64,000 bases of DNA from Prevotella sp. BV3P1 (GTDB lineage Bacteria; Bacteroidota; Bacteroidia; Bacteroidales; Bacteroidaceae), in NCBI RefSeq assembly GCF_000479005.1, contig NZ_AWXC01000062.1:62001-126000 (forward strand). Direction: 5' to 3'. How positions within the stretch are numbered: position 1 is the stretch's first letter; every line of letters starts with the position of its first letter. Positions 9,038 to 18,758 of the stretch are shown piece by piece. The notes below the pieces were generated by a model. The model was not told where the DNA came from. It saw nothing but the letters and a program-made list of their open reading frames with translations, and searched no databases. Both the position numbers and the translations under genes were made by a program.

Positions 9038-10447
9038 TCAAGGAACGTCTAAATATTGACGTAAACTAACTGTTAGCGATGGCATTCCCTCTGTTCCAAT
9101 ATCGTCCATTTTCCAGTCAGAATTTTCCTGTCTCATGGTGATATGAGCTATTCGATCAGAATTTTTATATGCCGGATCAATAATTCTTACCCGAACCTGC
9201 GCGACGTTATCACCATTGGAGTCTTGACTTAGCTCTACTTGTTCCACTTCTGCTCGTATATCAGTGGAAGAATCTTGACTTTGTGTGAAAAGATCATAAT
9301 CGATGAAGCCAATCTCGTTTTGATGGTAAATCTTATCATACTCCATTACCTTGTTCCAAAGTTCCTTCAGAATATCGGTACTATAAGCGTTGATAGTTAC
9401 AGACTGGTCACCTGAATTGAAAGCACTCTTGTACATTTTCAATACTACTTGCTTAACATCATTTTTCATATCAGATGCACTCATGTCATATGTGTCATCA
9501 GAAACGGCAACGGAATCTCCTTCTGTAAGGTAATCTGGTGATCCTGTATTATTTGGGTCTGTAGACATGATATCCAATGGCGTTGTTCCGTTATGTTTAA
9601 ACATACCTCCTATTCTTAAAGCACTTAAGAAAAATAATAATGCCATGACTATCCAAAAAATGAGATCAGTATTGGAACGTACTACAAAATTTTGGTCCTC
9701 TTCATTCGCTATTTCTTCTTTCTTACAATATAAAACGAGAAGCCATATCGCTCCAATCACCGGAATGACACTTATCAAGATCCACCACCCACTCTTGTTG
9801 ATAGAGTGCAATCTGCGAACCTGCAAAGCAATTGACGGGATGGCAAGTACTAATGAAACCATACTTGTGATGACGAAGAACCAATCACCTAAGATTATAT
9901 CTACTGCAACAGCCCCTATCAATACGAGCATATAGTATAAGTACGCTAACCAGAAACGCTCACGACCTATGGTAGAGCTGAAATCAAGATACTTCCCTAT
10001 GAACTGCTTAACAAAGTAGTTGTAGAAAAATCCGTCCTTGATGTCATCATGAAGGAGTGAATCATCGTCGGTGCTGCTCGTATCATCAGGTGAAAGAAGG
10101 GTGCTGGTGACAGGTGTCGGCTGTGAAGTGGATGCAGTGACTTTTTGCTCTGTATCCTCATGTTTGTCCATGACAAGTGGGTCAGACTTGGTGGCAGGGG
10201 AAGGTTGCCCTTGCTGTTCTTCCCTCTCGTGAGGGATTATCATGCCATGTTGTAAGGGTTCGTTGCAATATGGACAGACCGTTGTATCCTCCGGAATAAG
10301 TTCAGAACAAGCCGGACAGGGTATCATCTTTACTGGTTCTTCCTTTTCCGCTTTCTCCGTAAGCCATTCTCCGCAATATCTACATTTCTTAGCGACGGCT
10401 TTTATTTCTTCACCACAATAGGGACATGTCTTAGTCTTATCATTCAT
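9038..10447 (-). CDS. Zinc-ribbon and DUF805 membrane protein
   Basis: Function unknown. The N-terminus carries two zinc-ribbon modules with CxxC pairs: CPYCGEEI...CRYCGEWL (about residues 8-28) and CPAC...CPYCNEPL (about 44-66). An acidic Ser/Thr-rich linker follows (about 75-135), then a DUF805 membrane domain with about four helices (about 140-290; characteristic [14 protein letters not shown] and [12 protein letters not shown]). The last 170 residues are probably outside the membrane and may fold as an NTF2-like or lipoprotein-like domain (weak inference). Double zinc ribbons fused to DUF805 are known in bacteria, without an agreed role. The gene sits between an IS5-type remnant and an IS30 element, so it belongs to an accessory patch. 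Confidence 0.7.
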   Translation of the reverse strand: MNDKTKTCPYCGEEIKAVAKKCRYCGEWLTEKAEKEEPVKMIPCPACSELIPEDTTVCPYCNEPLQHGMIIPHEREEQQGQPSPATKSDPLVMDKHEDTEQKVTASTSQPTPVTSTLLSPDDTSSTDDDSLLHDDIKDGFFYNYFVKQFIGKYLDFSSTIGRERFWLAYLYYMLVLIGAVAVDIILGDWFFVITSMVSLVLAIPSIALQVRRLHSINKSGWWILISVIPVIGAIWLLVLYCKKEEIANEEDQNFVVRSNTDLIFWIVMALLFFLSALRIGGMFKHNGTTPLDIMSTDPNNTGSPDYLTEGDSVAVSDDTYDMSASDMKNDVKQVVLKMYKSAFNSGDQSVTINAYSTDILKELWNKVMEYDKIYHQNEIGFIDYDLFTQSQDSSTDIRAEVEQVELSQDSNGDNVAQVRVRIIDPAYKNSDRIAHITMRQENSDWKMDDIGTEGMPSLTVSLRQYLDVP

Positions 10448-10471
10448 TTTGAAAGTATTGATTTAGAATTG

Positions 10472-10558
10472 TTAATTATTTAATAGTTTGTCATAGAACT
10501 CCTTTCCTCCATCTTTTGTGAGCATGAAGTCATCCCAATCTACACTTGCGAAAGTCAT
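10472..10558 (-). pseudogene. Possible gene remnant next to IS30 (28 codons)
   Basis: A short reading frame starting MTFASVDWDDFMLTKDGG and ending LLNN lies 24 bases before the zinc-ribbon gene on the same strand. It stays open a further nine codons upstream to the edge of the IS30 element and stops there. This is what one expects of a gene whose 5' part was lost on IS30 insertion, but no continuation is visible beyond the element, so it could also be chance. Confidence 0.35.
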
Positions 10559-10583
10559 TGGTAGATTCAACTTCAAAATGCGA

Positions 10584-11531
10584 CTACGTTTGCAAATTTA
10601 AGTAAAAGGTCTCAAGTGGCGTTCTGAATCCCAACTTTTTTCTTGGTCTGGCATTTATTTTATGTTGATATTCTTTGATTTGATTATCCTTAAAATCCTT
10701 GAAATCACTCTTTTTGGGAATGTATTGCCTATAGAGTTTATTAGTATACTCAATGAGCCCTTTCTCCCATGAGCTGTAGGGATGCGCAAAATATATCTTC
10801 GTATCTAGTGCTTTTTCCAACCACTTGTGGTCTGCGAATTCCGGTCCGTTATCCGTGGTTATTGTTTTTACGTTATGCTTGTAAGGCAGCAGCATGAGGT
10901 ATACGGCTTGAGAAACGCCTTTGGCATCCTTTCCTTTCTCAAGTTTCCTTATCATGGTGAACCCCGTGCTGCGCTCAACCAGTGTAACCATGGCTCCCTT
11001 GTTGTCTGCTCCGACGATCAAGTCCATTTCCCAATCTCCATGCCTTGTTCCGTCTGCTTCAGGCGGCCTCTCATCTATGCTGGTGCGGTCTTTGATGGGC
11101 ATGTGTTTTCCAACCGGGCGCTTGCGGTGCTTCAACTGATGACGGCAGTTCTTGTATAAGTCTCCGCCGTTCTCTTTGTCTTCTCGGATGTATTGATAAA
11201 TTCTTTCAATGGAAACCATGTTGTAGCCTTTAAGCTTGCAGTAGCCCACTATCTGTTCTGGAGACCACTGGTGTTGTCGCATGTACCGGTTGATGCGGTT
11301 CTTCACCTCACCCGTAAAGGTGCGGGGCTTGCGTAGACGCTCCTTACGAACGTCTGCCAGCATCTGCGCATGAGAGTAACTATACGTGCCGTGTTTGTTG
11401 CGATTGCGGTCAAGTTCACGACTTACAACTGACTTGTTCTTGTTTATGGTCGCACCAATATCTTTTTGCTGAAAACCTTGCTTGTGCATCACTGAAATTG
11501 TGTACCTTTGTTCCCTAGTGAGTTGTGTCAT
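10584..11531 (-). mobile_element. IS30-family insertion sequence, complete transposase
   Basis: A complete 315-residue IS30-family transposase. The N-terminal helix-turn-helix (GFQQKDIGATINKNKSVVSREL, about residues 19-40) binds the IS ends. The catalytic DDE triad is intact: Asp170 in GDWEMDLIVG, Asp227 in TTDNGPEF and Glu261 in GLIEYTN, with the 33-residue D-to-E spacing of the family. The sequence ends with the usual RPRKKLGFRTPLE motif. Flanking ends look weakly matched (TACGTTTGCAA near 10571, TATCTTTGTAG on the opposite strand near 11563), so the outer limits and any target duplication are uncertain. No frameshift is seen, so the element may be active. Confidence 0.9.
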
Positions 11532-11586
11532 CTTTTGTAACTTTTGGAAGGGGCTACAAAGATACTAAAACTTTCCATCGGAGAGG

Positions 11587-11607
11587 GAGGGGAACACCCC
11601 CTCTTTT
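11587..11607 (+). terminator. Short GC hairpin with T-tail beyond the IS30 element
   Basis: GAGGGG, a five-base loop and CCCCTC followed by TTTT forms a small + strand terminator-like hairpin just outside the transposase gene. No + strand gene ends here, so it may belong to the insertion element or a lost gene. Confidence 0.35.
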
Positions 11608-11819
11608 CTCTGAAAAAATATCTTTTTCGCTCCTTTTGTTTATTGCCAAAAGTTGCATTTCTTAATTGAACTTACGAAAGAAAAAGTGTGAGTATTCCTC
11701 ATTTTTTTTCTAAAAAAAATGGCATTGACATTTAAAAAGGTGCAAGATTTGAAACATATTGACAGGCAAAGCAAGGCAAACAACATGAAAACTGTCAAGT
11801 GAATGTAGGAAAGTAAAAA

Positions 11820-11929
11820 GCATTGACTTTGACCGCCAAACCCAATGACTTTGACCGCCAAACCCAATGACTTTGACCGCCAAACCCAATGTTTTTGTCA
11901 CCCAAACTCAATGATCTTGTCTTTTCCTA
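11820..11929. repeat. 22-bp intergenic repeat array, five units
   Basis: Five consecutive units of exactly 22 bp, the first three almost identical and the last two diverged. The common core is AATGACTTTGACCGCCAAAC. The period is not a multiple of three and all frames carry stops, so it is not coding. The array occupies the non-coding gap of about 570 bases between the IS30 transposase and the GH25 gene; the rest of that gap is AT-rich and shows nothing else I can name. Related arrays with the same period lie at 26482, 43659 and 56186. Confidence 0.8.
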
Positions 11930-12099
11930 AAATCGCAGGACGGTTTTTAGTTGATTATTCTAAATCACTTGTCCATATTTTTCAATGATATTATTATACT
12001 TGTCAAGCGTCCTTTCGCGGCTCAAAGGTATGAGAAATCATTGAACGATGGCCATAAAAGAACGTCAAGCGCATCAAGCTGTTTGACACATCCCCATGT

Positions 12100-12960
12100 T
12101 CACCAAGTTACCTTTTGGCGACCAATGGTCATCTGCTTCAAATCGTAAAACGAGCCGTTGTAGACATTCAAGTCAACGAATCCTTTGATACCGGGCAGTT
12201 TTCCGGCATCGGTATGCTGCCAGAATTTCCACTTGCCTTTATAGGTCACCTTCTCAACATAGTAATGGGCTATCCAGTAGGGATAATCATCAAAAACGGG
12301 CGCACCCAGATATTCGTCCTTAAATTTATAATAGGTATAAATCATGGGCTTCACATGGTACTTGTCTTCAACGATGTGCAGCCAGGTAAGAACATCTCGC
12401 TGAAAGTCTTCCACACTTTGGTCTTTAGGTTTGTGTTCAACATCCAATACCGGCGGCAGGTCACCATCTTCCAGATGTACCTGCTTTAAAAAATAGTATG
12501 CCTGCTCTCTGGCCGACGAATGGTTGCTCCAAAAGTGGTAAGCCCCCCTGATAAAGCCATGCTCGCGCGCATTATAAAAGTTGTCGTTGAAATTGTCATC
12601 CAGTTTGTCGGCGCCCTCTGTCGCCTTGATCATGACAAACCTGAGCGGGCACCCTCCAATCATACCATTGCGCAACAGTTGCCAATGGATGTCACCTTGA
12701 TAATGAGAGATGTCGATGCCATGTATCTCATAACCTGCGGGGTAGTCGGCATCGCCATAAAGTGCGCGCCACCTGAACCCGGTAGGACTTACAAAAAACT
12801 CATAGAATGCCCACATATAGAGTAGCGCAAAGACAATGCCCCCTACCCAAACGGCCCGTCGGGGACATCTACCGAAGAATCGTGTGCGTTTTTTTCTGAC
12901 TCGCTTTCTTCTTTTTCTTGTTGGCATTGAATGATGAAATTGAAAAAGAGAATCTGCCAT
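12100..12960 (-). CDS. Membrane-anchored GH25 lysozyme
   Basis: A glycoside hydrolase family 25 muramidase, which cuts the MurNAc-GlcNAc bond of peptidoglycan. An unusually basic cytoplasmic N-terminus (about residues 13-36, Arg/Lys-rich) precedes one membrane helix (about 38-56), so the catalytic domain faces the periplasm. The domain begins HGIDISHYQGDI with Asp83, continues with FVMIKATEG (Glu115), and has the catalytic pair in PVLDVE (Asp173 and Glu175); it ends with FVDLNVYNG. The length of 286 residues is normal for membrane-bound GH25 proteins in Bacteroidetes. It follows the PPi-phosphofructokinase gene on the same strand after 62 bases. A role in cell-wall remodelling rather than prey lysis is likely, because it has a membrane anchor and no secretion signal. 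Confidence 0.9.
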   Translation of the reverse strand: MADSLFQFHHSMPTRKRRKRVRKKRTRFFGRCPRRAVWVGGIVFALLYMWAFYEFFVSPTGFRWRALYGDADYPAGYEIHGIDISHYQGDIHWQLLRNGMIGGCPLRFVMIKATEGADKLDDNFNDNFYNAREHGFIRGAYHFWSNHSSAREQAYYFLKQVHLEDGDLPPVLDVEHKPKDQSVEDFQRDVLTWLHIVEDKYHVKPMIYTYYKFKDEYLGAPVFDDYPYWIAHYYVEKVTYKGKWKFWQHTDAGKLPGIKGFVDLNVYNGSFYDLKQMTIGRQKVTW

Positions 12961-13022
12961 GCAATACGTAACCGAACTACATCAGCAGACTCTCTTTATG
13001 GTAGTTTTAAATGTCAGTAAGA

Positions 13023-14663
13023 TTATTCCTGCTCCAATGCCAAGGTACGTGTGGTCTGGTCACAAACCTCACTGGGTCCCCAATACTGGATAGGACCTGG
13101 GTAAACATAGCATGTATGGTTAGCCCATTCGTCACGGTTGGCAGCAAAAGTCTTGAAAGGCTTGCCTTCCAACTCTACCAACGCCTTGCGGATTACCGGT
13201 TTCATTTCACCTGTACGGCGCTCCATGTTCATCATCATGGTGATAGGTACACCACCTGCTTTCCAGTTGTCGGTGCAGTCGGTGGTATTCTTGACAATGG
13301 CCATATATCCTGTCTTACCGTTTGCGATGAGCTGAGCAGCACTGGTTCCAAGCGCATAGCAATAATCGGCATCAAAATTAGACGGCGCAGCACAGCGACC
13401 TTCGTAACCAAAGAAATGGTGAAGAGGTGAGAACTTTCCTTGATACTTGCCTTGCTTCTTCCACTCTTCGAGCTTGGCGGCAACCATGCGGGAAAGCAAC
13501 TTCTCTGTCTCAATCAAGGAAACTTGTACATTTCCGTGAGGGTCGCGGTCTAAACTCAGCTGGCGAGCCACATCTTCCGGCAACGTTTCGAAGGTAGAGC
13601 GGTTGGCGTCAGAGAGGTGAGCGAGAATGTATTCACGCTGTGCATCCTTGTCCAAATCTTTGTAATCGGCACCATGAGCGGCCAGCAGGTCGTTCAATTC
13701 GGCTATCAAGCGGCCGATGGCGGGGATGAATTCTATCAAGCCCTCGGGAATGAGGACCACGCCAAAGTTGTTTCCTTCTTTGGCGCGGTAGGCCACAACA
13801 GAAGCAATGTTCTCCACAATTTCATTCAGCGTTTGGTCTTTGGCCTGTATTTCTTCTGACACAAGACAAATGTTTGGCTGGGTCTGCAATGCACACTCCA
13901 GCGCAATGTGAGAGGCCGAACGGCCCATCAGCTTGATAAAATGCCAGTATTTGCGAGCCGAATTGCAGTCGCGCTCAATGTTTCCAATGAGTTCTGAATA
14001 GGTCTTTGTTGCCGTATCGAAGCCAAATGATGTTTCAATTTGATCGTTCTTCAAGTCGCCGTCGATGGTCTTTGGACAACCGATGACCTGCACGCCATAT
14101 TGCTTGGCAGCGTAATATTCGGCCAAAACGCAGGCGTTGGTGTTTGAATCGTCACCACCAATGATGACAAGTGCTTTGATATCCAGCTCGCGAATCACTT
14201 CCAGGCCCTTTTCAAACTGGTCTTCTTTCTCCAGCTTGGTACGTCCTGAGCCAATCATATCAAAACCTCCAGTGTTGCGATATTTCTCCAAGAAACCTGC
14301 AGTAATCTCGATATAATTGTGATCCACCAAACCACCAGGCCCCATCAAGAAGCCATACAAGCGGTTTTCTTCATTCAACTTCTTCACGGCATCGAACAAG
14401 CCACTAATCACATTGTGTCCACCAGGTGCCTGACCTCCACTGAGGATAACGCCTACATTCATCAGCTTGTGTTCACATTTATCACCTGGAACAAACTCTA
14501 CGAGAGGCATTCCGTAAGTATGTGGGAACAGTTTTTTGATTTCTTCCTGATCATCAACACTTTCAGTTGGTGCTCCTTCCTTGATTTTTACAGCACCTTG
14601 AAGAGCTTTTGGCAGTTTTGGCTGATAAGAAGCTCTTTCTTTTTGTAATGCACTTGTTTTCAT
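13023..14663 (-). CDS. pfp: Pyrophosphate-dependent 6-phosphofructokinase
   Basis: Converts fructose 6-phosphate to fructose 1,6-bisphosphate using pyrophosphate instead of ATP, reversibly, in glycolysis. The sequence shows [18 protein letters not shown] at the phosphate-binding N-terminus, GGDD at residues 169-172 (the second Asp is the mark of PPi-dependent enzymes) and PKTIDGD at about 197-203, which carries the catalytic Asp. [14 protein letters not shown] follows. At 546 residues it matches the long-form PFP of Bacteroidetes and plants rather than the ATP-dependent enzyme of about 320 residues. The AT-rich region upstream contains a - strand TAAATTTG (14719-14726), a fit to the -7 promoter consensus. 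With pyruvate phosphate dikinase at 52.6 kb it indicates PPi-linked glycolysis. Confidence 0.95.
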   Translation of the reverse strand: MKTSALQKERASYQPKLPKALQGAVKIKEGAPTESVDDQEEIKKLFPHTYGMPLVEFVPGDKCEHKLMNVGVILSGGQAPGGHNVISGLFDAVKKLNEENRLYGFLMGPGGLVDHNYIEITAGFLEKYRNTGGFDMIGSGRTKLEKEDQFEKGLEVIRELDIKALVIIGGDDSNTNACVLAEYYAAKQYGVQVIGCPKTIDGDLKNDQIETSFGFDTATKTYSELIGNIERDCNSARKYWHFIKLMGRSASHIALECALQTQPNICLVSEEIQAKDQTLNEIVENIASVVAYRAKEGNNFGVVLIPEGLIEFIPAIGRLIAELNDLLAAHGADYKDLDKDAQREYILAHLSDANRSTFETLPEDVARQLSLDRDPHGNVQVSLIETEKLLSRMVAAKLEEWKKQGKYQGKFSPLHHFFGYEGRCAAPSNFDADYCYALGTSAAQLIANGKTGYMAIVKNTTDCTDNWKAGGVPITMMMNMERRTGEMKPVIRKALVELEGKPFKTFAANRDEWANHTCYVYPGPIQYWGPSEVCDQTTRTLALEQE

Positions 14664-14810
14664 ATTTGCAATTTTACTAATATAATAAATGATAAATATT
14701 CATTGCTCTTAGGTTTTGCAAATTTACCCTTTTTCTTTGAGATAGAAAAACAAACAATCAAGAAAACAAGATTTTTCCAGTCAATGTGTTGCATTTACAG
14801 ATATTTTTTC

Positions 14811-14818
14811 TACCTTTG
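14811..14818 (+). promoter_or_regulatory. -7 promoter element (TACCTTTG) with a TTGC at -33
   Basis: TACCTTTG fits TAnnTTTG; TTGC at 14789-14792 lies 18 bases upstream, close to the -33 position. It would drive the following three-gene group. Confidence 0.5.
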
Positions 14819-14861
14819 AACTATTATTCAATTTCGTACAAACTATAAAGAAACAATTCAC

Positions 14862-15134
14862 ATGGCAAACAAAAGAGATTTAAAACGAACCATTCATTAT
14901 GTTTGTGGTGACCTTTTAGCAGAATGCGTAGCCGCCTCGCTGTATGGCGAAAAACCCGAAAAGGAGAATATCGATGCGCTGCTGACGTCCATCCTGGCGT
15001 TGCAGAATCAATATATCAAGCGCGCATCACATCCCGAACCAGGAATGAAACAAAAGGATTATTTCAAGGATTTGATTGAACAATTCAACTCTGAAGTGTC
15101 TGAAATTGTAGATCAGATATCGAATATTTATTAA
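14862..15134 (+). CDS. Conserved small protein of unknown function
   Basis: A 90-residue soluble, mostly helical protein with a charged start (MANKRDLKRTIHYVCGDLLAEC). I recognise it only as a type of small hypothetical protein seen in Bacteroidales and do not assign a domain. It has its own likely promoter, starts with ATG and is followed after 16 bases by the acyltransferase gene, so the two are probably co-transcribed. Codon use resembles the neighbours, supporting a real gene. Confidence 0.7.
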   Translation: MANKRDLKRTIHYVCGDLLAECVAASLYGEKPEKENIDALLTSILALQNQYIKRASHPEPGMKQKDYFKDLIEQFNSEVSEIVDQISNIY

Positions 15135-15150
15135 AAAAACCGAAGCGTAT

Positions 15151-15711
15151 ATGCTAAATCGTTTGTGTAGATGGCTATTATATAGTTGCATGGGATGGAC
15201 AAAAGTTGTAACTGTTGACCATCCCGATAAATACATCATTTGCCTTGCCCCACACACCAGCAACTGGGATTTCATCATCGGCTTGCTATACATGCACGCT
15301 GAGGGGATGAAATCAAACTTTCTGATGAAGAAAGAGTGGTTTGTAGGCCCTCTCAAACCCCTTTTGAAAGCCATGGGGGGAATACCTGTTTGGCGTTCAA
15401 AACATACGAGCATGACGGACAACCTTGCGGTCTTCGCCCAAAAAGAGAAAACTTTTCAACTCTGTATCACACCCGAGGGTACACGGTCTCTTAACCCTGA
15501 TTGGAAGATGGGATTCTATTATATTGCTCTGAAAGCAAACATACCCATCCTCTTGTACGGTCTTGACTATCAACGTAAGACAATACAATGTACGAAAAAG
15601 ATTGTTCCCACAGGAAATGTAGACGAGGAGATGAAAGAGGTGAAACTATATTTTAAAGGTATGCAAGGCAAACATCCCGAGAAATTTTCAATAGGAGAAA
15701 TTGCCCAATGA
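15151..15711 (+). CDS. PlsC-like lysophospholipid acyltransferase
   Basis: A member of the PlsC/LPLAT acyltransferase family, which transfers fatty acyl groups to lysophospholipids or related lipids at the inner membrane. The catalytic HX4D motif is HTSNWD (His35, Asp40), and the glycerol-phosphate-binding motif is TPEGTRSLNP (about residues 107-116). At 186 residues it is a short form. A weakly hydrophobic N-terminus could associate with the membrane. The acceptor cannot be told: glycerophosphate, ornithine lipid and sphingolipid acyltransferases share these motifs. It overlaps the amidase gene by four bases (ATGA), which implies translational coupling. Confidence 0.85.
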   Translation: MLNRLCRWLLYSCMGWTKVVTVDHPDKYIICLAPHTSNWDFIIGLLYMHAEGMKSNFLMKKEWFVGPLKPLLKAMGGIPVWRSKHTSMTDNLAVFAQKEKTFQLCITPEGTRSLNPDWKMGFYYIALKANIPILLYGLDYQRKTIQCTKKIVPTGNVDEEMKEVKLYFKGMQGKHPEKFSIGEIAQ

Positions 15712-18308
15712 GGTTACGCACGGTTTTATTTCTGTACTGCGTATGCCTATCACTCCACTTATCAGCTCAGTACAACAGTAGCTTCACACGGGCATGGGGT
15801 GATATTGACCATCGGGATAAGCCGTGGGTGACGAACACATCGAAGACCAACAAGATTAGTAAAGGACTGAAGAATAGGCATATTTCTGTATGGGCAAGCC
15901 ATGGCTACTATTACGATCAGAATAAATTTAAGTGGAAATGGCAACGGCCAAACCTATTTGGAACCACCGAAGATTTGTTCACTCAGACCATTGTCATCCC
16001 CTACCTTATTCCCATGCTCGAGCATGCCGGAGCCTGCGTGTTTACACCACGAGAGAGAGATTGGCAAAAACATGAGGTCATCATTGATAACGATGACCCA
16101 AATAAAGGGACATCCTATCTTGAGATAAACGTTAACGGAAATTGGGAACGAGCTAATACAAAAGGCTTTGCAAGGACAAAAACCATCTACAATGATGGCG
16201 ACAATCCCTTTCAGCAAGGTAGTGCGAGGATGGCTCGATCAACCAAAAGTAAGCATCCAAGTTTGGTATCTTATCAGCCTAATCTGCCTCAAGCTGGAAG
16301 ATATGCCGTATATGTGAGTTATCAAACAGTAGACAAGAGTGTGGATGATGCTGAATACATCGTCTATCACAAGGGGCAGGAAACCGCTTTCAGGGTCAAC
16401 CAACAGATGGGAGGTGGCACTTGGGTTTACCTTGGGACCTTCGATTTTGACGCTGGGAGTAATCAGTTTAACCGAGTAGTGGTGACAAATCGCTCGAAAA
16501 AAAAGAGACACTTCGTGACGACAGACGCAGTTAGATTCGGTGGTGGAATGGGTAACATTCAACGCGGAGGAAGCATAAGCGGACTGCCACGGACACTTGA
16601 AGGTTCACGATATTATGCACAATGGGCTGGTGCACCCTACAGTGTATACGGAGGAAAGGGCGGTCAAGACGACTATTCCGATGACATCAACGCCCGATCC
16701 AAAATGACAAATTGGCTCGCAGGCGGAAGTGTTTTCGCACCATCACTGCCAGGACTAAGGGTTCCCCTTGAGTTGGCATTGGCTGTTCACAGTGATGCAG
16801 GATATAGTGCAGATGGAAAATCGCTAATTGGTTCTTTGGCTATTTGCACGACGAACTTCAATGACGGACGCTTGAATGCGGGGATTTCGAGAATGACCTC
16901 AAAGGACTTCGCCAATGACTTACTACAAAATGCGGTCAGAGACCTGAGTACCAACCAGAGATCTTGGCCCAAGAGATACCTCTGGGACAGAAACTATTCG
17001 GAAACACGTCTGCCGGAAATCCCCTCTGCAATACTGGAGACTATGTCTCATCAAAACTTTCCAGACATGATACTCGGTCAAGATCCCAACTTTAAGTTCA
17101 GCTTTGCCCGTTCAATCTATAAGACCATATTAAGATATATCAATCGACAGCACGGAAAATCGTATGTTGTTCAACCGTTGGCACCACAAGATTTCCGCAT
17201 CGAATTTACATCTAAGAACAAGGTAAAACTGTCATGGTCGCCACAAACCGACCTCAAAGAAGAAACGGCTACACCATCATCATATAACGTATACATGGCG
17301 ACAGGAACGAGTGGATTTGACAATGGAAAGAATATCAGCAAAACATCTTATTCCATAGAACTTGAACCTGATGTGCAATACAACTTTAAGATAACGGCTT
17401 GCAACAAAGGTGGAGAGAGTTTTCCCACTGAAACTTTGTCGGCTTACTATTCACCATTAGCCACTCAAACGGTACTGGTTGTCAACGGATTCAATCGTCT
17501 TTCGGCACCCAAGGTAATCGATGATGAGCTTCAACAAGGCTTTGACCTCCATGCGGATATTGGGGTTGCGTACGAAAAGACTGCGGGATGGGCGGGATAT
17601 CAAGCAGCTTTCGACAAAACACGCATGGGCAGTTTGACAGAAACAGGTTTGGGATATGGAGGCAATGAGCTGGCTGGACAATTCATTGCAGGTAACACTT
17701 TCGATTATGTCGTAGACCATACGGCCGCCATTGCTAGTTCTAAAAAGTACAATGTGGCGAGTTCTTCCAGCCAAGCAGTATGGTCTGGCGAAGTAAAACT
17801 GACCAAATATCCCTGTATTGACCTGATATTAGGTTTGGAAAAATATGAACCGTACACAGTAAAATACTATAAATCGTTCACCCCTCAGATGCAAACTCTG
17901 TTGACAGACTATGCCAATCATGGCGGAGCAATCATGGTTAGCGGCTCATATATTGGATCGGATATGACCTTTGAAACCGAAAGATCGTTTCTCAACAACG
18001 TTCTGAAACTATCCTATACGCCCAGCGACAGTACTATTTCCTCTAATGCTGTACAAGGCCTGGGTATGAACATGACGTTCTACCAAACGCCTAATGAAGA
18101 CCATTACGCAGCACAATCGCCCGAAGTTCTTTCTCCCAATCCAAGTGCTATGTGCGTCATGCAATATGCCAATGGTACCAGTGCCGCGGTTGCGTACAAG
18201 GACAACCATTATAGATGCTTCACCATGGGTTTCCCTTTTGAATGCATCATCGATCAAAAGAAGAAAGGACTATTGATGCAGGGAATATTAAACTATTTGC
18301 TTGAATAA
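15708..18308 (+). CDS. Secreted amidase-like protein with golvesin-like and FN3 domains
   Basis: A large secreted protein (signal peptide to about residue 20). The N-terminal half resembles an N-acetylmuramoyl-L-alanine amidase (Amidase_3) split by an insertion: candidate zinc ligands or catalytic residues are His65 (WASHG), His361 (AVHSDAGY) and Glu444 (ILETMSHQN). Between them (about 165-280) lies a golvesin C-terminal-like beta-sandwich (GRYAVYVSYQ to VVTNRSKK), a carbohydrate-binding type domain. A fibronectin type III domain follows (about 490-590), then a C-terminal region of about 270 residues with a Rossmann-like pattern (VLVVNGFNR...), perhaps a flavodoxin-like or amidotransferase-like fold. 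Such proteins are often labelled xanthan lyase, which the visible residues do not support. Coupling to an acyltransferase gene suggests envelope work. Confidence 0.65.
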   Translation: MRLRTVLFLYCVCLSLHLSAQYNSSFTRAWGDIDHRDKPWVTNTSKTNKISKGLKNRHISVWASHGYYYDQNKFKWKWQRPNLFGTTEDLFTQTIVIPYLIPMLEHAGACVFTPRERDWQKHEVIIDNDDPNKGTSYLEINVNGNWERANTKGFARTKTIYNDGDNPFQQGSARMARSTKSKHPSLVSYQPNLPQAGRYAVYVSYQTVDKSVDDAEYIVYHKGQETAFRVNQQMGGGTWVYLGTFDFDAGSNQFNRVVVTNRSKKKRHFVTTDAVRFGGGMGNIQRGGSISGLPRTLEGSRYYAQWAGAPYSVYGGKGGQDDYSDDINARSKMTNWLAGGSVFAPSLPGLRVPLELALAVHSDAGYSADGKSLIGSLAICTTNFNDGRLNAGISRMTSKDFANDLLQNAVRDLSTNQRSWPKRYLWDRNYSETRLPEIPSAILETMSHQNFPDMILGQDPNFKFSFARSIYKTILRYINRQHGKSYVVQPLAPQDFRIEFTSKNKVKLSWSPQTDLKEETATPSSYNVYMATGTSGFDNGKNISKTSYSIELEPDVQYNFKITACNKGGESFPTETLSAYYSPLATQTVLVVNGFNRLSAPKVIDDELQQGFDLHADIGVAYEKTAGWAGYQAAFDKTRMGSLTETGLGYGGNELAGQFIAGNTFDYVVDHTAAIASSKKYNVASSSSQAVWSGEVKLTKYPCIDLILGLEKYEPYTVKYYKSFTPQMQTLLTDYANHGGAIMVSGSYIGSDMTFETERSFLNNVLKLSYTPSDSTISSNAVQGLGMNMTFYQTPNEDHYAAQSPEVLSPNPSAMCVMQYANGTSAAVAYKDNHYRCFTMGFPFECIIDQKKKGLLMQGILNYLLE

Positions 18309-18404
18309 CGGACAGGCTCGCCCAGCAGCTTATGGAAGCACTACAAGAGCATAAAAATTGCAGTTTGATTGACATAAACAACCACTTATATAATAGTAGA
18401 AGAT

Positions 18405-18740
18405 ATGAACTATAAAATCCAATCCAACCCATCAGGCACGAGATGTATCGAAGTTTCGGACGAACATCTGGCCAGTATTCAGAAATATGCTTTGTTGGAA
18501 AACCTGGTTGACAGCACTGGCATCATTGATGAAGATATACTGAATAAGCTAAAACTGAACGTCAGAGCCTTGTTAGAATCAGAAGCAAATCATGACAAAG
18601 CCCTGCTGGATCTTTGCCTTGACGTCATCTACCACGCCAACATGAAGGCATTTGGCCTCAACCAATTGGTGAAATTGTATGTAGACTGGACAAAGAAACA
18701 GACCGAAGATAAAGAATGTATCACGAGTCGTGAGGACTAA
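18405..18740 (+). CDS. Small protein of unknown function
   Basis: A 111-residue soluble, acidic protein, predicted mainly helical after the first 20 residues. No recognised motif or signal peptide. It lies between the amidase and ygiQ genes on the same strand, 18 bases before the TTG start of ygiQ, so it is likely in an operon with it. The ATG start at 18405 is the only reasonable one. Real-gene status is supported by its length, codon use and tight spacing. Confidence 0.6.
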   Translation: MNYKIQSNPSGTRCIEVSDEHLASIQKYALLENLVDSTGIIDEDILNKLKLNVRALLESEANHDKALLDLCLDVIYHANMKAFGLNQLVKLYVDWTKKQTEDKECITSRED

Positions 18741-18758
18741 AATTAAGACAACACTCAT

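Noticed and set aside
15708..18308. Xanthan lyase
   Set aside because: This label is often attached to similar proteins, but no lyase catalytic residues are visible and the pattern fits an amidase-like fold better.
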